Below are positions 1-9,814 of a DNA stretch of 64,000 bases, in pieces. This DNA is from JBBRDU01 sp038230335 (GTDB lineage: Bacteria > Verrucomicrobiota > Verrucomicrobiia > Chthoniobacterales > UBA10450). Numbering within the stretch: the first letter of the stretch is position 1; each line of letters opens with the position of its first letter. The notes under the pieces are model-generated. The model did no database searches. It saw only the letters and a list, made by a program, of their open reading frames with translations, and was not told where the DNA came from. The stretch lies in the NCBI GenBank assembly GCA_038230335.1, contig JBBRNL010000004.1:310001-374000 (forward strand), read 5' to 3'. The translations under genes and the position numbers were made by a program.

Positions 1-57
1 GGATGGACGACGTCCACTCGTCGCCTGGCCGGCCGGATTTGAGCATTGGCAGGAAAC

Positions 58-273
58 ATGCTAATTATGGAAAGTATGAATAGTGGACACCTGCCAGTGA
101 GCGAAGCTGCCGCCCGCCGTAAACCCAAGGCCAGGCGCGGCCGCCCCCGCACCAAGGTCGATCTCGCGTCCAACGGCGTCCCTCGCCTCGCCGCTGCCGG
201 AAGTCTGACCCGAACCAAAGCCCTCCTCCTCGCCGCTCTCCGTGTCTGGGAATTGAAACACCGCGTCGAATGA
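58..273 (+). CDS. Small basic protein with AT-hook-like motif
   Basis: A 71-residue Arg/Lys-rich protein that I do not recognise. Residues about 19-32 are strongly basic and contain an RGRP core flanked by Arg and Lys, the classic AT-hook pattern for binding the minor groove of AT-rich DNA. The C-terminal third is a predicted amphipathic helix. I chose the ATG at 58 because an AGGA purine run lies just upstream; an in-frame TTG at 46 and an ATG at 67 are alternatives. No partner gene is adjacent. A DNA-binding role is inferred from the motif only, and the reading frame could be fortuitous. Confidence 0.42.
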   Translation: MLIMESMNSGHLPVSEAAARRKPKARRGRPRTKVDLASNGVPRLAAAGSLTRTKALLLAALRVWELKHRVE

Positions 274-543
274 ACAATATCATCCCCCCACGCATTCATC
301 GAATCGTTCTAAAGACGTTGGACCCGAAACGCGGCGGCCCTGTCCAGGGTTGGGGAATGTCTCGCCGAGTCCTTGCCTCAAAGCTGAACCCACGCATCTC
401 TCGTCACGCCGGCCCGGCTCATCGTCCTCTGGCCCAAGCGTCCTGACCCCGGCAGCACCCTGTGGGGTGCATCTCTTTCCCGCCTGCGCCGCAACGCGCC
501 GCGACTTTTCTTCGGATTGAAACCGGCTATATGTGAAGGCTTG
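274..543. other. Intergenic region before tRNA-Arg
   Basis: About 270 bases without a convincing gene. The only structure I see is a short hairpin at 455-470, with a 6-base stem GCACCC/GGGTGC and a 4-base loop. It is not followed by a T run, so it is not a clear terminator. A promoter for the tRNA should lie near 490-540, but I cannot define its boxes. Confidence 0.4.
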
Positions 544-617
544 GCGCCCGTAGCTCAGCCGGATAGAGCAACGGATTTCTAATCCGTCGGTCGGGTGTTC
601 GAGTCACCCCGGGCGCG
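544..617 (+). tRNA. tRNA-Arg (anticodon TCT)
   Basis: Full cloverleaf. The acceptor stem is GCGCCCG (544-550) paired with CGGGCGC (610-616), with discriminator G617. The D stem is GCTC/GAGC. The anticodon stem is ACGGA/TCCGT around the 7-base loop TTTCTAA, giving anticodon TCT (reads AGA). The T arm is GGGTG-TTCGAGT-CACCC. CCA is not encoded, since the next bases are CAC. It is the only tRNA found in the window. Confidence 0.97.
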
Positions 618-663
618 CACCCTTAAAAGCGGCGCGCCGACGGTTTCCACCGTTCGCCGCGCT

Positions 664-2772
664 TTACTTCGCCGGACTCTTGACCAGCGTCGCCGTCGCA
701 GTGTGTGTCATTGCCGGAGTTCCGCCGGTGCCAGTCACCGTGAAGGTATATGTACCGCGGTCTGCCGCGGATGCGACTTTGACGGTCAGGATGGAAGAGT
801 TTGTCGCAGGATTCGGCGTGAATGTGCCCGTTACGTTGGCTGGAAGACCACTCACCGTTAAATTAACCGGCGCACTGAATCCGCCCGTTCGCGTGACAGT
901 CACAGTATACGTTGCCGTTCCGCCGCCGCGCCGCACGGTCACGGAAGAAGGACTGATCGCTAACGAGAAGTTCGGAGCAGGTGTTGGGGTCGCCGTGGGC
1001 GATGGGGTCGCCGTCGGAGTCGCCGTGGGCGACGGAGTTGCAGTTGGAGAAGGGGTCGCGGTTGGCGAAGGGGTTGGCGTAGGACTGCCTCCGGCCAGCC
1101 TGAAGCTGCCGATTCGCGTGCGCCAATTGTAGGTGCTATTCGTCGAATAGTACTCGGTGGTGTACCAAAAGGTTGCATCATCGACCGGATCCACCGTGAG
1201 GGCGCTGTAGTCTCCCCAACGGTTGCCCGTGCCGCTCTGGCTGCCCGTTCCATCAAAGAGGTGGGCTTCGCCCTGACCTAACGTATTGAGCGAGTCAGTC
1301 GCGAGACGTCCCACGTAACGGATCTGCGGATTAATGGCTGAGCTGGAAGCACTGAATCCGAGCGCCATGTTTCCCTGCCCATCCATGGCCACGCTGCCCA
1401 TCCATCGCCAGGTGGTGTCAGGCTGATAGGTGCTCTGCTGATAGACGGCGACCGGCCCTGCGGTGACATTGCGCAGCTCAAACCAACGGATGCCGGCCAC
1501 GCCATTCGCACTAACCGTGAAATTGCCGACAACCGATTCGTAAGTGCCGAAATTCCGGTAGGCCAGACGGAACATGAGGCGATCGCCGATGCCATCCAGG
1601 TAATCCCGCGATGCGACACCCGCCTCGGGCACACAGGCACGTGTGCTCGGACAGAGAAATGTAAACCCTGCGGCGGGAGGAGATGCAAAGGTGGCGAAGG
1701 TGGAATTCGAGGGCGTCGCAAAGTCGGCGTGGAAGTGATAGGTCGTGTAGTTCGGACTTGTGCTCTGGCCGGGGAAGCCCACGAAAGTGGCGGGCGCGCC
1801 TGTCGGCGGCAAGGTCGGTCCGTCCAGATCAGCCGGTAAAAAGGGGTCAATCGTTCCGCCCAAAGGTCCGACCGGACTAACGAATGTCGCGGGACTGCCC
1901 ACCAGCATTTTCGCGCGATCAAATGCGAACGCCTGGGGACCGAGATAGGAACTCCCCGAAGCGTTAAAGACGTTCATGCTCATGTAGAAGCCATCCGGCC
2001 AGACACTGAGGTGCGGATAATCGTAGAAGTTCGAGCCCAGGTGAAAGCCGTAGCGGGCATACGTGCCAGTCGCATCGCCGGTCGTAGAGACCGCGACGCA
2101 TTCGTCCGTGATCGGTCCGTTCGACGTGGCTTTGGCGAACTGCGTAATGATCCAGCGATCAGCGAGGTGATCGTATAGCACGACCGGGTCTCCATTGCCT
2201 AACGTCTCACAGCCGCCGCCGAACCCACTCCAGATGGATGAGATGCTGTTCGGTCCGAGAACGGACGCACCGGTGCTCTTGTCGAAAACCTGGTAGCCTT
2301 CGTTAACGATCTGAACGTATTGAGTCTTTCCCACCGCACCATTGGTGTCAGGTGGAGCGCAGCTACAGCCGACACCGGGGAACGGGATGCCATCAAAGTT
2401 CAGCAGAGTTGACGCGATGCTGGCAGCGGCCCGACCCAGAACGGCGGACTCGTGGCTGTGTTGAATGACCGGATCCGCGCTGTCCTGATGGCGCCGGGGA
2501 ATCTTAGGATTCTCATTCGCTTCATGTTCCGACTTGGCGTCGGCCGCAGTCCACGCCGGCATGGTGCGCAATGGAGGGGACACGTCGTTTCGATACGATG
2601 CACTCACGAGCAGGCTGCTCGCCTGGGCGGTGGGGGCTTGCGCCGAGAGGGAGTTGCCTGAAAACAGACCGGAGGCGACCAAGGCGAGCGAAACGCCCAC
2701 CGCGCAAAGAAGGCAACTTAAGAGGAGACGCGGATGAACGAAGGCAGAGTGCGAAGATGATCTTTTTTTCAC
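664..2772 (-). CDS. Large exported protein with P/T-rich linker and C-terminal Ig-like domain
   Basis: A 702-residue protein. Residues 1-45 form a Sec-type signal, with basic residues followed by a long hydrophobic stretch ending near AQA. The body (about 100-550) looks like a secreted beta-propeller-type domain, with a Cys-rich entry segment (GVGCSCAPPDTNGAVG) and repeated Trp/Tyr-rich strands. A linker of PTPSPTATPSP repeats (about 560-600) leads to a roughly 100-residue Ig-like or cadherin-like domain containing alternating Thr/Val strands. Such proteins are cell-surface or released. Substrate and function are unknown. It is transcribed alone; ada lies upstream on the same strand, 139 bases away. 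Confidence 0.85.
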   Translation of the reverse strand: MKKRSSSHSAFVHPRLLLSCLLCAVGVSLALVASGLFSGNSLSAQAPTAQASSLLVSASYRNDVSPPLRTMPAWTAADAKSEHEANENPKIPRRHQDSADPVIQHSHESAVLGRAAASIASTLLNFDGIPFPGVGCSCAPPDTNGAVGKTQYVQIVNEGYQVFDKSTGASVLGPNSISSIWSGFGGGCETLGNGDPVVLYDHLADRWIITQFAKATSNGPITDECVAVSTTGDATGTYARYGFHLGSNFYDYPHLSVWPDGFYMSMNVFNASGSSYLGPQAFAFDRAKMLVGSPATFVSPVGPLGGTIDPFLPADLDGPTLPPTGAPATFVGFPGQSTSPNYTTYHFHADFATPSNSTFATFASPPAAGFTFLCPSTRACVPEAGVASRDYLDGIGDRLMFRLAYRNFGTYESVVGNFTVSANGVAGIRWFELRNVTAGPVAVYQQSTYQPDTTWRWMGSVAMDGQGNMALGFSASSSAINPQIRYVGRLATDSLNTLGQGEAHLFDGTGSQSGTGNRWGDYSALTVDPVDDATFWYTTEYYSTNSTYNWRTRIGSFRLAGGSPTPTPSPTATPSPTATPSPTATPTATPSPTATPTPAPNFSLAISPSSVTVRRGGGTATYTVTVTRTGGFSAPVNLTVSGLPANVTGTFTPNPATNSSILTVKVASAADRGTYTFTVTGTGGTPAMTHTATATLVKSPAK
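975..1080. repeat. Short tandem repeat coding a Pro/Thr/Ser linker
   Basis: Imperfect tandem units of 12-18 bases built from GTCGCCGTGGGCGA and GGAGTTGCAGTT variants. They encode the P/T/S linker of the surrounding minus-strand gene. The tract is in frame in units of three, so length change would lengthen or shorten the linker without a frameshift. The same kind of tract occurs in the propeller gene at 37104-37227. Confidence 0.7.
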
Positions 2773-2911
2773 AGGAAACGCAGGGGTTTGGGGCTGCTGA
2801 CCCGCTCGGCCATTTCAATAAGTATTAACGCGACCGCAGGAAAGTCACGCTTCTTCTGCGCAAGCGGCAACGAACGTTTCGCTTATCCATTCGCCATCGG
2901 CGTCATCACGA

Positions 2912-3976
2912 CTATTTATTCTTGTTCCATTTCCGCTCGTGATCCAGCAACCAGCGCTTGCGCCAAAGTCCCCCACCGTATCCGCACAAGGTTCCGTCCG
3001 CCCGAATCACGCGGTGACACGGAATGACAATGGCGATCATGTTCGTGCCGTTGGCCCGCCCCACCGCGCGTTGCCCGCCCGGCGTCTTCAGCTGTTCCGC
3101 CATCCACGAATAGGAACGCGTTTCGGCCAGCGGAATCGATCGGAGAACGTCCCAGGCGCGCATCTGAAAATCCGAGCCCACCGGAGCGAGCGGCACCCGG
3201 AATTGCAGGTCGCGACCGGAGAAATAGTCATGCAATTCACGGCGCACGGCGGTGAGATGAGGATGCTCGCCCGGCACAATACTGGTTCGCAAGCGACGGC
3301 GCAGAATGGGTATTTCGCGTTCCAAAGCCCTTCGATCAGTAAACTCGAGAAGGCGCAGACCGGCATCGTCCGCCACCGCAAGCATAATACCGAGTGGCGT
3401 CTCGATTCGCTCAGCCAAGAGGCAGGATCGGTCTTTCGCTACACTTGGCGGATCACCGAAGATTCGGGTGAACGCCTCCCGAAAACCGCTGGCCGACTCA
3501 AAACCACTGCCGTTCTGCGCTTCTTCAACGCTACCGCCTTTCCGCACCTCCTTCAGGGCAAGACCCATCCGACGCGCCCGGTGATAGGCTTGAAAAGTCA
3601 TGCCGTAATGCCGCTTGAATTGTCGGCGTGCAGTCGACGGATCAATCGACAAGGCTCCCAGCTCTTTGTCGGTCAATCGACCCCCCGGAGCCCGCTCCAC
3701 TTCGGCGCGTAATCGTTCGATTAATTGAGGCGGCCGCTGCCCTGGATCCATCGGTTGACAGCGCAAACACGGCCGGTAACCGCCGTGCAAGGCTTCACTC
3801 GGTGTTGAAAAAAAATCGACATTTTGACGAGCCGGCTTTTTTGCGCTGCAGGTGGGGCGGCAAAAAATGCCGGTCGTGCGTACTCCCACGACAAAAATTC
3901 CCTCAAAGCTGGCGTCGCGATCGAGCAGCGCGCGATACATCAGGTCGGAAGAGGGCAGTAACTCCATCGCTTTCAT
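2912..3976 (-). CDS. ada: Bifunctional DNA alkylation repair protein / regulator Ada
   Basis: Repairs O6-methylguanine and methylphosphotriesters by irreversible methyl transfer to its own cysteines, and in enterobacteria activates the adaptive response. Domains in order: an N-terminal zinc module with Cys39, Cys43, Cys70 and Cys73 (FCRPTC and CLRC); an AraC-type HTH segment (about 85-170); a ribonuclease-like domain (about 180-260); and the methyltransferase domain with the active-site motif IPCHRVI (Cys320). At 354 residues it matches E. coli Ada. The start gives a full N-terminal module; an ATG three codons later is also possible. Whether it autoregulates here is inferred from the family. 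Confidence 0.96.
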   Translation of the reverse strand: MKAMELLPSSDLMYRALLDRDASFEGIFVVGVRTTGIFCRPTCSAKKPARQNVDFFSTPSEALHGGYRPCLRCQPMDPGQRPPQLIERLRAEVERAPGGRLTDKELGALSIDPSTARRQFKRHYGMTFQAYHRARRMGLALKEVRKGGSVEEAQNGSGFESASGFREAFTRIFGDPPSVAKDRSCLLAERIETPLGIMLAVADDAGLRLLEFTDRRALEREIPILRRRLRTSIVPGEHPHLTAVRRELHDYFSGRDLQFRVPLAPVGSDFQMRAWDVLRSIPLAETRSYSWMAEQLKTPGGQRAVGRANGTNMIAIVIPCHRVIRADGTLCGYGGGLWRKRWLLDHERKWNKNK

Positions 3977-4102
3977 GCCGCAGTCTAGGTGCAGACATGG
4001 CTGTTGTGCATCGACGAAATTCAGGCACTCAATTCCATCGATCAGGTAGGGCGGATCTCCGAGCTGTCCGCGGATTGTCGAAATTTCTGAAGACGCCGAC
4101 TT

Positions 4103-4576
4103 CTACCAGCGGTGAAACGCGGGGTGACCTTCCTTGACCGCGACAAAAACTCCACGGCACGTAGCGCAAACTTTACCGCCGGCGGTCAACGTGCCTTCTA
4201 CCGTCGCCCGGTCGCCCGTTGAGTCCACAACCCTGGCGGACAAAAAGACAGAATCGCTCGTCGGAGTCGGCCGCAACAGTTTGATCGCGTACTCGGCCGT
4301 CACGGTGCATGGCACTTCCTGCGCGTCGGCTTGCTTCATCAGGTGATAAGCCGCCGTCCAGTTACAGTGACAATCCAGCAAAGATCCGATGATCCCGCCG
4401 TTTAGAACTCCGGGAAATGCCTCGTACTTTTGCTGCGGCTTCCACTCAGCCGTGACTTCATCGCCTTTGGCAAAGCTGCCAATATGCAATCCGTCCGGAT
4501 TGGCGGGGCCACAGCCAAAGCAAGCGTTGTCCGGCGCAAACGTTTGCTGGAGTGAGAGATTGGAGTCGGCCGTCAT
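4103..4576 (-). CDS. PaaI-family hotdog thioesterase
   Basis: A 157-residue hotdog-fold protein. It shows the N-terminal CFGCGPANPDGLHI signature and the FPGVLNGGIIGSLLDCH helix carrying the catalytic Asp region of PaaI/YigI-like acyl-CoA thioesterases. It would hydrolyse an acyl-CoA in the cytosol; the acyl chain cannot be told. It starts 47 bases downstream of prpC and probably belongs to the same transcript (prpD-prpB-prpC-thioesterase), which suggests a role in releasing CoA from propionate-derived or branched acyl-CoAs. Ada follows further downstream, after a 126-base gap. Confidence 0.85.
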   Translation of the reverse strand: MTADSNLSLQQTFAPDNACFGCGPANPDGLHIGSFAKGDEVTAEWKPQQKYEAFPGVLNGGIIGSLLDCHCNWTAAYHLMKQADAQEVPCTVTAEYAIKLLRPTPTSDSVFLSARVVDSTGDRATVEGTLTAGGKVCATCRGVFVAVKEGHPAFHRW

Positions 4577-4623
4577 TTTTTGTAGCAGCGGTCATAGGTC
4601 GCCGCTAACTACAGAGCCAAAAC

Positions 4624-5760
4624 TCAACGGCCCGTCGGCGTGCCCTGATAAGGCCGCAACGGCGGTCCCGTATAGAGCGACCGCGGCCGAATCAAACGGT
4701 TGTGATCGTGCTGCTCGACCACGTGCGCACACCAGCCGGCCACGCGGGAAACGGCAAAGATGGGCGTATTTAATTCGGGCGGAAAGTCCATCATCGTAAA
4801 GACTGGCGCCGCGTAGAGATCGACGTTGGCGCAGAGCTGCTTTTCGCGTTCCATGGTCCGCTCGAGGTTTTCACAGATCGGCACCCATTGTTCCTTGCCT
4901 GTCCGTTTGCCGAGGTCTCGCCCGATCTCGCGCATGATCGGGACGCGCGAATCACCACTCTTATAGACGCGATGGCCGAATCCCATGATCTTGGCCTTTT
5001 TCGCCAACTGCTCCTTCAACCAGCCCTCCGCCCGGTCGGCCGTTTTAATGTCGTCGAGCATCTTCATCGACTCCTCATTCGCGCCTCCGTGCAGCGGGCC
5101 TTTCAAAGTCCCACAGGCCGACGTGACGGCGGCATACATGTCCGCCAGAGTCGAAGCCGTCACACGCGCCGCGAAAGTGGACGCATTGAATTCATGATCC
5201 GCGTACAAGATGAAAATGGTGTCGAGCATGCGGATTTCCCATGACTGCGGGACTTCGCCGCGCAGCTTGTAGAAAACATTCCCGGCGTGCGTGAGATCGG
5301 GTCTCTCCGGGAGGGGTTCCTGGCCCTTGGAAATCCGCCAGCCGTCGGTCATGAGAGTTGAAACGCGGGCGATGAGCCGGATCGCCTTACGGATGTTGGC
5401 CTCGTGCGAGTGGTCGTTTAGTTCCTTGTCGAAGGGTGCCAGCATCGACACGCCCGTGCGCAGCATGTCCATCGGATGCGTATTGGCCGGCAAAAGCCGC
5501 AGCATTTTCACGACCGCGGCAGGCAATTCCCGCTGGCTCGCGATCTCCCGAGAAAATTCGCCGAGCTGCGCAAAAGTCGGGAGTTCGCCGTTGAGCAAAA
5601 GATAGGCGACCTCTTCGAAGCTCGCTTGCTCGGCCATTCCGTGAATGTCGTAGCCGCGGTACATCAGGCCGGCATTCGGATCGACCCAACAGATTTCCGT
5701 TTCGCCTGCCACGACTCCGGCCAGTCCCGGGCTATAAGCTGGTTTTGTTTCTGTGGTCAT
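4624..5760 (-). CDS. prpC: 2-methylcitrate synthase (citrate synthase family)
   Basis: Condenses propionyl-CoA with oxaloacetate, the first step of the methylcitrate cycle. The citrate synthase catalytic triad is visible as His in GPLHGGANEES, His in GFGHRVYK and Asp in FTMMDFPPE. The 378-residue length and the short N-terminus (GLAGVVAGETEICWVDP) match the type II small methylcitrate/citrate synthases. It lies 55 bases downstream of prpB and is followed by a thioesterase. Citrate synthase activity on acetyl-CoA is possible in this family, but the prpB and prpD neighbours favour the methylcitrate role. Confidence 0.93.
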   Translation of the reverse strand: MTTETKPAYSPGLAGVVAGETEICWVDPNAGLMYRGYDIHGMAEQASFEEVAYLLLNGELPTFAQLGEFSREIASQRELPAAVVKMLRLLPANTHPMDMLRTGVSMLAPFDKELNDHSHEANIRKAIRLIARVSTLMTDGWRISKGQEPLPERPDLTHAGNVFYKLRGEVPQSWEIRMLDTIFILYADHEFNASTFAARVTASTLADMYAAVTSACGTLKGPLHGGANEESMKMLDDIKTADRAEGWLKEQLAKKAKIMGFGHRVYKSGDSRVPIMREIGRDLGKRTGKEQWVPICENLERTMEREKQLCANVDLYAAPVFTMMDFPPELNTPIFAVSRVAGWCAHVVEQHDHNRLIRPRSLYTGPPLRPYQGTPTGR

Positions 5761-5815
5761 CTGGTTGATTCCTTTACTCGCAATTGGTCAAGCTTCAACC
5801 CTGTCGGTTGGACCT

Positions 5816-6691
5816 TCACGACTTTCTCACCGGCCAGCTCGGCGCCGCCGGATCGTAGTCGAGCAGAGCATACAGCTCCTGGCGCGTTTGCATCTTCTCG
5901 ACCCACTGACTTTGCGTGCCGCTCTCGTGCAAAGCACGCAAAAACTGCTCCGTCGCCTTCATGCCAATCCGAAAAGCACTCATGGGGAAGATGACCATGC
6001 GGTAACCGAGATCCGAAAGCTCGCTCAGCGAAAGGAGCGGACTCTTTCCAAACTCCGTCATGTTGGCTAGCAACGGCCGGTCGATCGCCTTTGCGAAATC
6101 GCGAAATTCATCGGCGTTCTGCAAGGCCTCTGGAAAAATCACGTCGGCCCCCGCTTCAATGTATTTCTCGGCCCGACGAACCGCGCCCGGAAAGTCCTCC
6201 ACGCCACGCGCGTCCGTCCGCGCCATGATCAGGAAATCCGGATCCTGCCGCGCCCCCACCGCCGCCTCAATTTTCTCCACCATTTCTTCGCAGCTCACGA
6301 GGGACTTGCCGGCCAGATGGCCGCAGCGTTTCGGAAATTGCTGATCTTCGATGTGGCAACCAGCCAGACCCGCCCGCTCCAGCTCCTGGACAGTCCGCGC
6401 CACATTCTCGGCGCCGCCGAACCCGGTATCCGCATCCACGATGGCTGGAATGTTCACCGCTTTAGTGATGTAGCCGGCCAGTTGCGCCACTTCCGTCAGC
6501 GTGAGCAGGCCGATGTCGGGCACACCGGCGGTCGTGTTGGCCAGGCCCGCTCCACTAATATAGAGAGCTTCAAATCCGGCCCCTTCAACCTGACGGGCGA
6601 TAGCGGCGTTCGGCACGCCCGGCATGGCGACACAGCCTTGAGCGATGAGCTGCCGAAGCCGCGCCGCCTTCGTTATCTTTGTCATGTCCAA
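5816..6691 (-). CDS. prpB: Methylisocitrate lyase
   Basis: Cleaves 2-methylisocitrate to pyruvate and succinate, the last step of the methylcitrate cycle. The isocitrate lyase/PEP mutase superfamily signature KRCGHLAGK, with the catalytic Cys, is present. So are the metal-binding DADTGFG motif and the downstream HIEDQ segment. At 291 residues it has PrpB length, not that of the longer isocitrate lyase. It sits between prpD (79-base gap containing two perfect hairpins) and prpC on the minus strand. Confidence 0.94.
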   Translation of the reverse strand: MDMTKITKAARLRQLIAQGCVAMPGVPNAAIARQVEGAGFEALYISGAGLANTTAGVPDIGLLTLTEVAQLAGYITKAVNIPAIVDADTGFGGAENVARTVQELERAGLAGCHIEDQQFPKRCGHLAGKSLVSCEEMVEKIEAAVGARQDPDFLIMARTDARGVEDFPGAVRRAEKYIEAGADVIFPEALQNADEFRDFAKAIDRPLLANMTEFGKSPLLSLSELSDLGYRMVIFPMSAFRIGMKATEQFLRALHESGTQSQWVEKMQTRQELYALLDYDPAAPSWPVRKS

Positions 6692-6713
6692 TTACGTCCT
6701 TCGCCAGGGCAGA

Positions 6714-6773
6714 CCAGGTAGGGGCGATTGACCTCAATCGCCCGCGGGCGGTTCGGTGAACCGCCCCTGCCTA
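6714..6773. repeat. Composite double-hairpin palindromic element (REP/BIME-like)
   Basis: Two adjacent perfect hairpins two bases apart. The first is GGGCGATTG/CAATCGCCC (6722-6730 with 6735-6743). The second is GGGCGGTTC/GAACCGCCC (6746-6754 with 6758-6766). Both are enclosed by near-perfect outer arms AGGTAGGGGCG and CGCCCCTGCCT. It fills the prpD-prpB gap and touches the prpD stop codon. A half copy (25 of 27 bases identical) lies inverted at 21789-21815, so this is a dispersed element family. It may also moderate read-through between prpD and prpB. Confidence 0.85.
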
Positions 6774-8165
6774 ACCTTTCATGACTGTCGCCTCCATTAG
6801 TCCGCCCACATTCTTCGCCTCATCCAGTTTCCAGCCAAGATCGATAATCGCTTTCGCTTTCTCCTCCCCCAAAGCAGGGATAACCAGCGCCTTAAATTTG
6901 CCTTCCACTTCGGAGTCTTTCAAAGGGTTCTTCGCGTTCCCCAGCGGATAATCGACCCGCTTCGACAGCTTGCGACCGTCGGTCAATTCCACATGCACGA
7001 TGTTGGCCACCGCCTCCGCGTAAATCGCGCTCAGCTCGTCGTTCCGCTGCACTTTCACCTGGTCGAGGAACTTCACGATGCCTGGCTCGGTAAACCGGGA
7101 GTGCTCAAACTGCTTGTCCGTAACTTCTCCATCGATCAGCGCCACGGCCGTGATGTAAGGCAGACTGTGATCGGCCGTCTCCCGGTTTTGCGGCCGCCAT
7201 TTCTCCGGCTCGCTCCCGATGATATCGACCGAAGCATCATGGCTCTCGATCATCATCGATTTCACCTGCGATAAATCCGGAATCTGCTTCCGAATAAAGA
7301 GGGCCGCCTCGATCGCACTCTGGCTGTGATACTCCGCCGGCCAATACTTAATGCTCGTCTTTAAAATCATGGAGGCGGGCCCTTCGCCCGCGATCGCTTC
7401 CGCCGACTTGGTGAATATCTGCGAAAGATCGCCTAACGAAATGCCCAGTTGCTTCTCGAATCCCATCTGTCCCTCGAAAATTGGCGCCGGCCCGGTCATC
7501 CCCGCGCGCGCCAGGAGGGCCGCATAGACGCCATGCCGGGCGGCGTGCGCGAAGGCCACGCCCTTCCAATGCGAAAGCTCCCCCACCCGTGATTGACGCA
7601 TCCCCATGCCGGCCACACCCGCGATATTGATCGCCTGCCGCGTGCGCTCCGGATCCAGCTTCATCAATTTAGCGCAAGCCAGCGCGGTCGAAAACGCTCC
7701 ATAGGTCGGATGATCCCAGCCCTTCGCGCGAATACTGGCCGCATCACACAGCCGGCACTGCACCTCGTACGCAATCGCCGCCGCCAGAATGATTTCCTTC
7801 CCGGTCGCACCAACGCTTTCACCGATGGCCAGTACCGCAGCCAGGTTATCGCTCGGATGGGCCGGCTCTTTCGAGAGGTAGGTATCGTTGTAATCGAAAT
7901 AACGAATGCAACAGCCAGTCGCGAATGCCGCCCAATCCGGAGGCGCCTGATGCGTTGTCCCGATAACGGTGGCGCCCGTCTTGGCCGAAAAATCGGAAGC
8001 CACCTTGCGCGCGATCTGGCACGGTTCCTCGTTCCACGCGCCCAGTGCGCAACCGATCGAATCGATCACGCGCCGTTTCACCTCGTGCACGACATTCTTC
8101 GAGAGATCTTCGTACTGAAGGCTGCAGGCAAAATTGGCGAGCTGATGGGCGAGTGTCGTAGTCAT
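6771..8165 (-). CDS. prpD: MmgE/PrpD family 2-methylcitrate dehydratase
   Basis: Dehydrates 2-methylcitrate in the methylcitrate cycle. The 464 residues from MTTTLAHQLANF show family features: an N-terminal helical region with RVIDSIGCALGAW, the FDYNDTYL segment followed by HPSDNLAAVLA, and the WKGVAFAHAARHGVYAALLA helix. The open frame continues 50 codons upstream to 8315, but that part translates a palindromic repeat (8225-8245), so I place the start at 8165. It is probably the first gene of the prpD-prpB-prpC-thioesterase unit, and divergent from the CoA-transferase gene. Confidence 0.9.
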   Translation of the reverse strand: MTTTLAHQLANFACSLQYEDLSKNVVHEVKRRVIDSIGCALGAWNEEPCQIARKVASDFSAKTGATVIGTTHQAPPDWAAFATGCCIRYFDYNDTYLSKEPAHPSDNLAAVLAIGESVGATGKEIILAAAIAYEVQCRLCDAASIRAKGWDHPTYGAFSTALACAKLMKLDPERTRQAINIAGVAGMGMRQSRVGELSHWKGVAFAHAARHGVYAALLARAGMTGPAPIFEGQMGFEKQLGISLGDLSQIFTKSAEAIAGEGPASMILKTSIKYWPAEYHSQSAIEAALFIRKQIPDLSQVKSMMIESHDASVDIIGSEPEKWRPQNRETADHSLPYITAVALIDGEVTDKQFEHSRFTEPGIVKFLDQVKVQRNDELSAIYAEAVANIVHVELTDGRKLSKRVDYPLGNAKNPLKDSEVEGKFKALVIPALGEEKAKAIIDLGWKLDEAKNVGGLMEATVMKG

Positions 8166-8224
8166 AACAAGCGAACCTCCAATCTGCCGACGAAACCATC
8201 GTGGGCAAGGCCGCAGTCCGGGAC

Positions 8225-8245
8225 GCGCAGGCTGGCAGCCTGCGC
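8225..8245. repeat. Perfect 9-bp stem palindrome
   Basis: GCGCAGGCT and AGCCTGCGC arms around a GGC loop, followed by TCCCC. It lies in the divergent gap between prpD and the CoA-transferase gene. I take it as another dispersed REP-like unit, since it differs in sequence from the 6714 element. Confidence 0.7.
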
Positions 8246-8312
8246 TCCCCAGCGAAAGAGTCGTCGCCTGCGCGGCGTTGATTTGTTTCTTATCCAGGCC
8301 TGCAGCGCAATT

Positions 8313-8344
8313 CATCCGTGCCCATCCGCGTAATCCGTGGTTAG
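8313..8344. repeat. CATCCGTG/AATCCGTGG-type dispersed repeat
   Basis: A run of short direct repeats (ATCCGTG, ATCCGCG, ATCCGTGG) ending in GGTTAG, 12 bases before the CoA-transferase start. Low-complexity words of this kind are common intergenic repeats in related genomes, as I recall. A similar word (AGCCACAGATGGAT) is seen near 59573. Confidence 0.45.
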
Positions 8345-8356
8345 TTTTATCCGGAC

Positions 8357-9712
<1,356 letters not shown>

Positions 9713-9718
9713 AAAAAA

Positions 9719-9804
9719 GTGGGAGGGGCCTTAGTGCCGCGACCGCTGTATTATTGTCTTCACTCTCTGGCAGATCCCGGTCCGGGGCACTGAGGCCCTC
9801 CCAC
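9719..9804. repeat. Long imperfect inverted repeat between convergent genes
   Basis: Left arm 9719-9745 (begins GTGGGAGGGGCC) and right arm 9778-9804 (ends GGCCCTCCCAC) are about 85% complementary over 27 bases, with a 32-base spacer. The element fills almost the whole 102-base gap between the CoA-transferase and MFS stop codons. It may act as a bidirectional terminator. The size and the imperfect arms resemble a small palindromic mobile element. Confidence 0.75.
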
Positions 9805-9814
9805 ATTGTCAGCT

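Noticed and set aside
680..1132. Plus-strand frame rich in VAVGVAVGDGVAVG-type repeats
   Set aside because: It is the antisense reading of the Pro/Thr linker tandem repeat in the exported minus-strand protein; no start signal, and sequence explained by the repeat.
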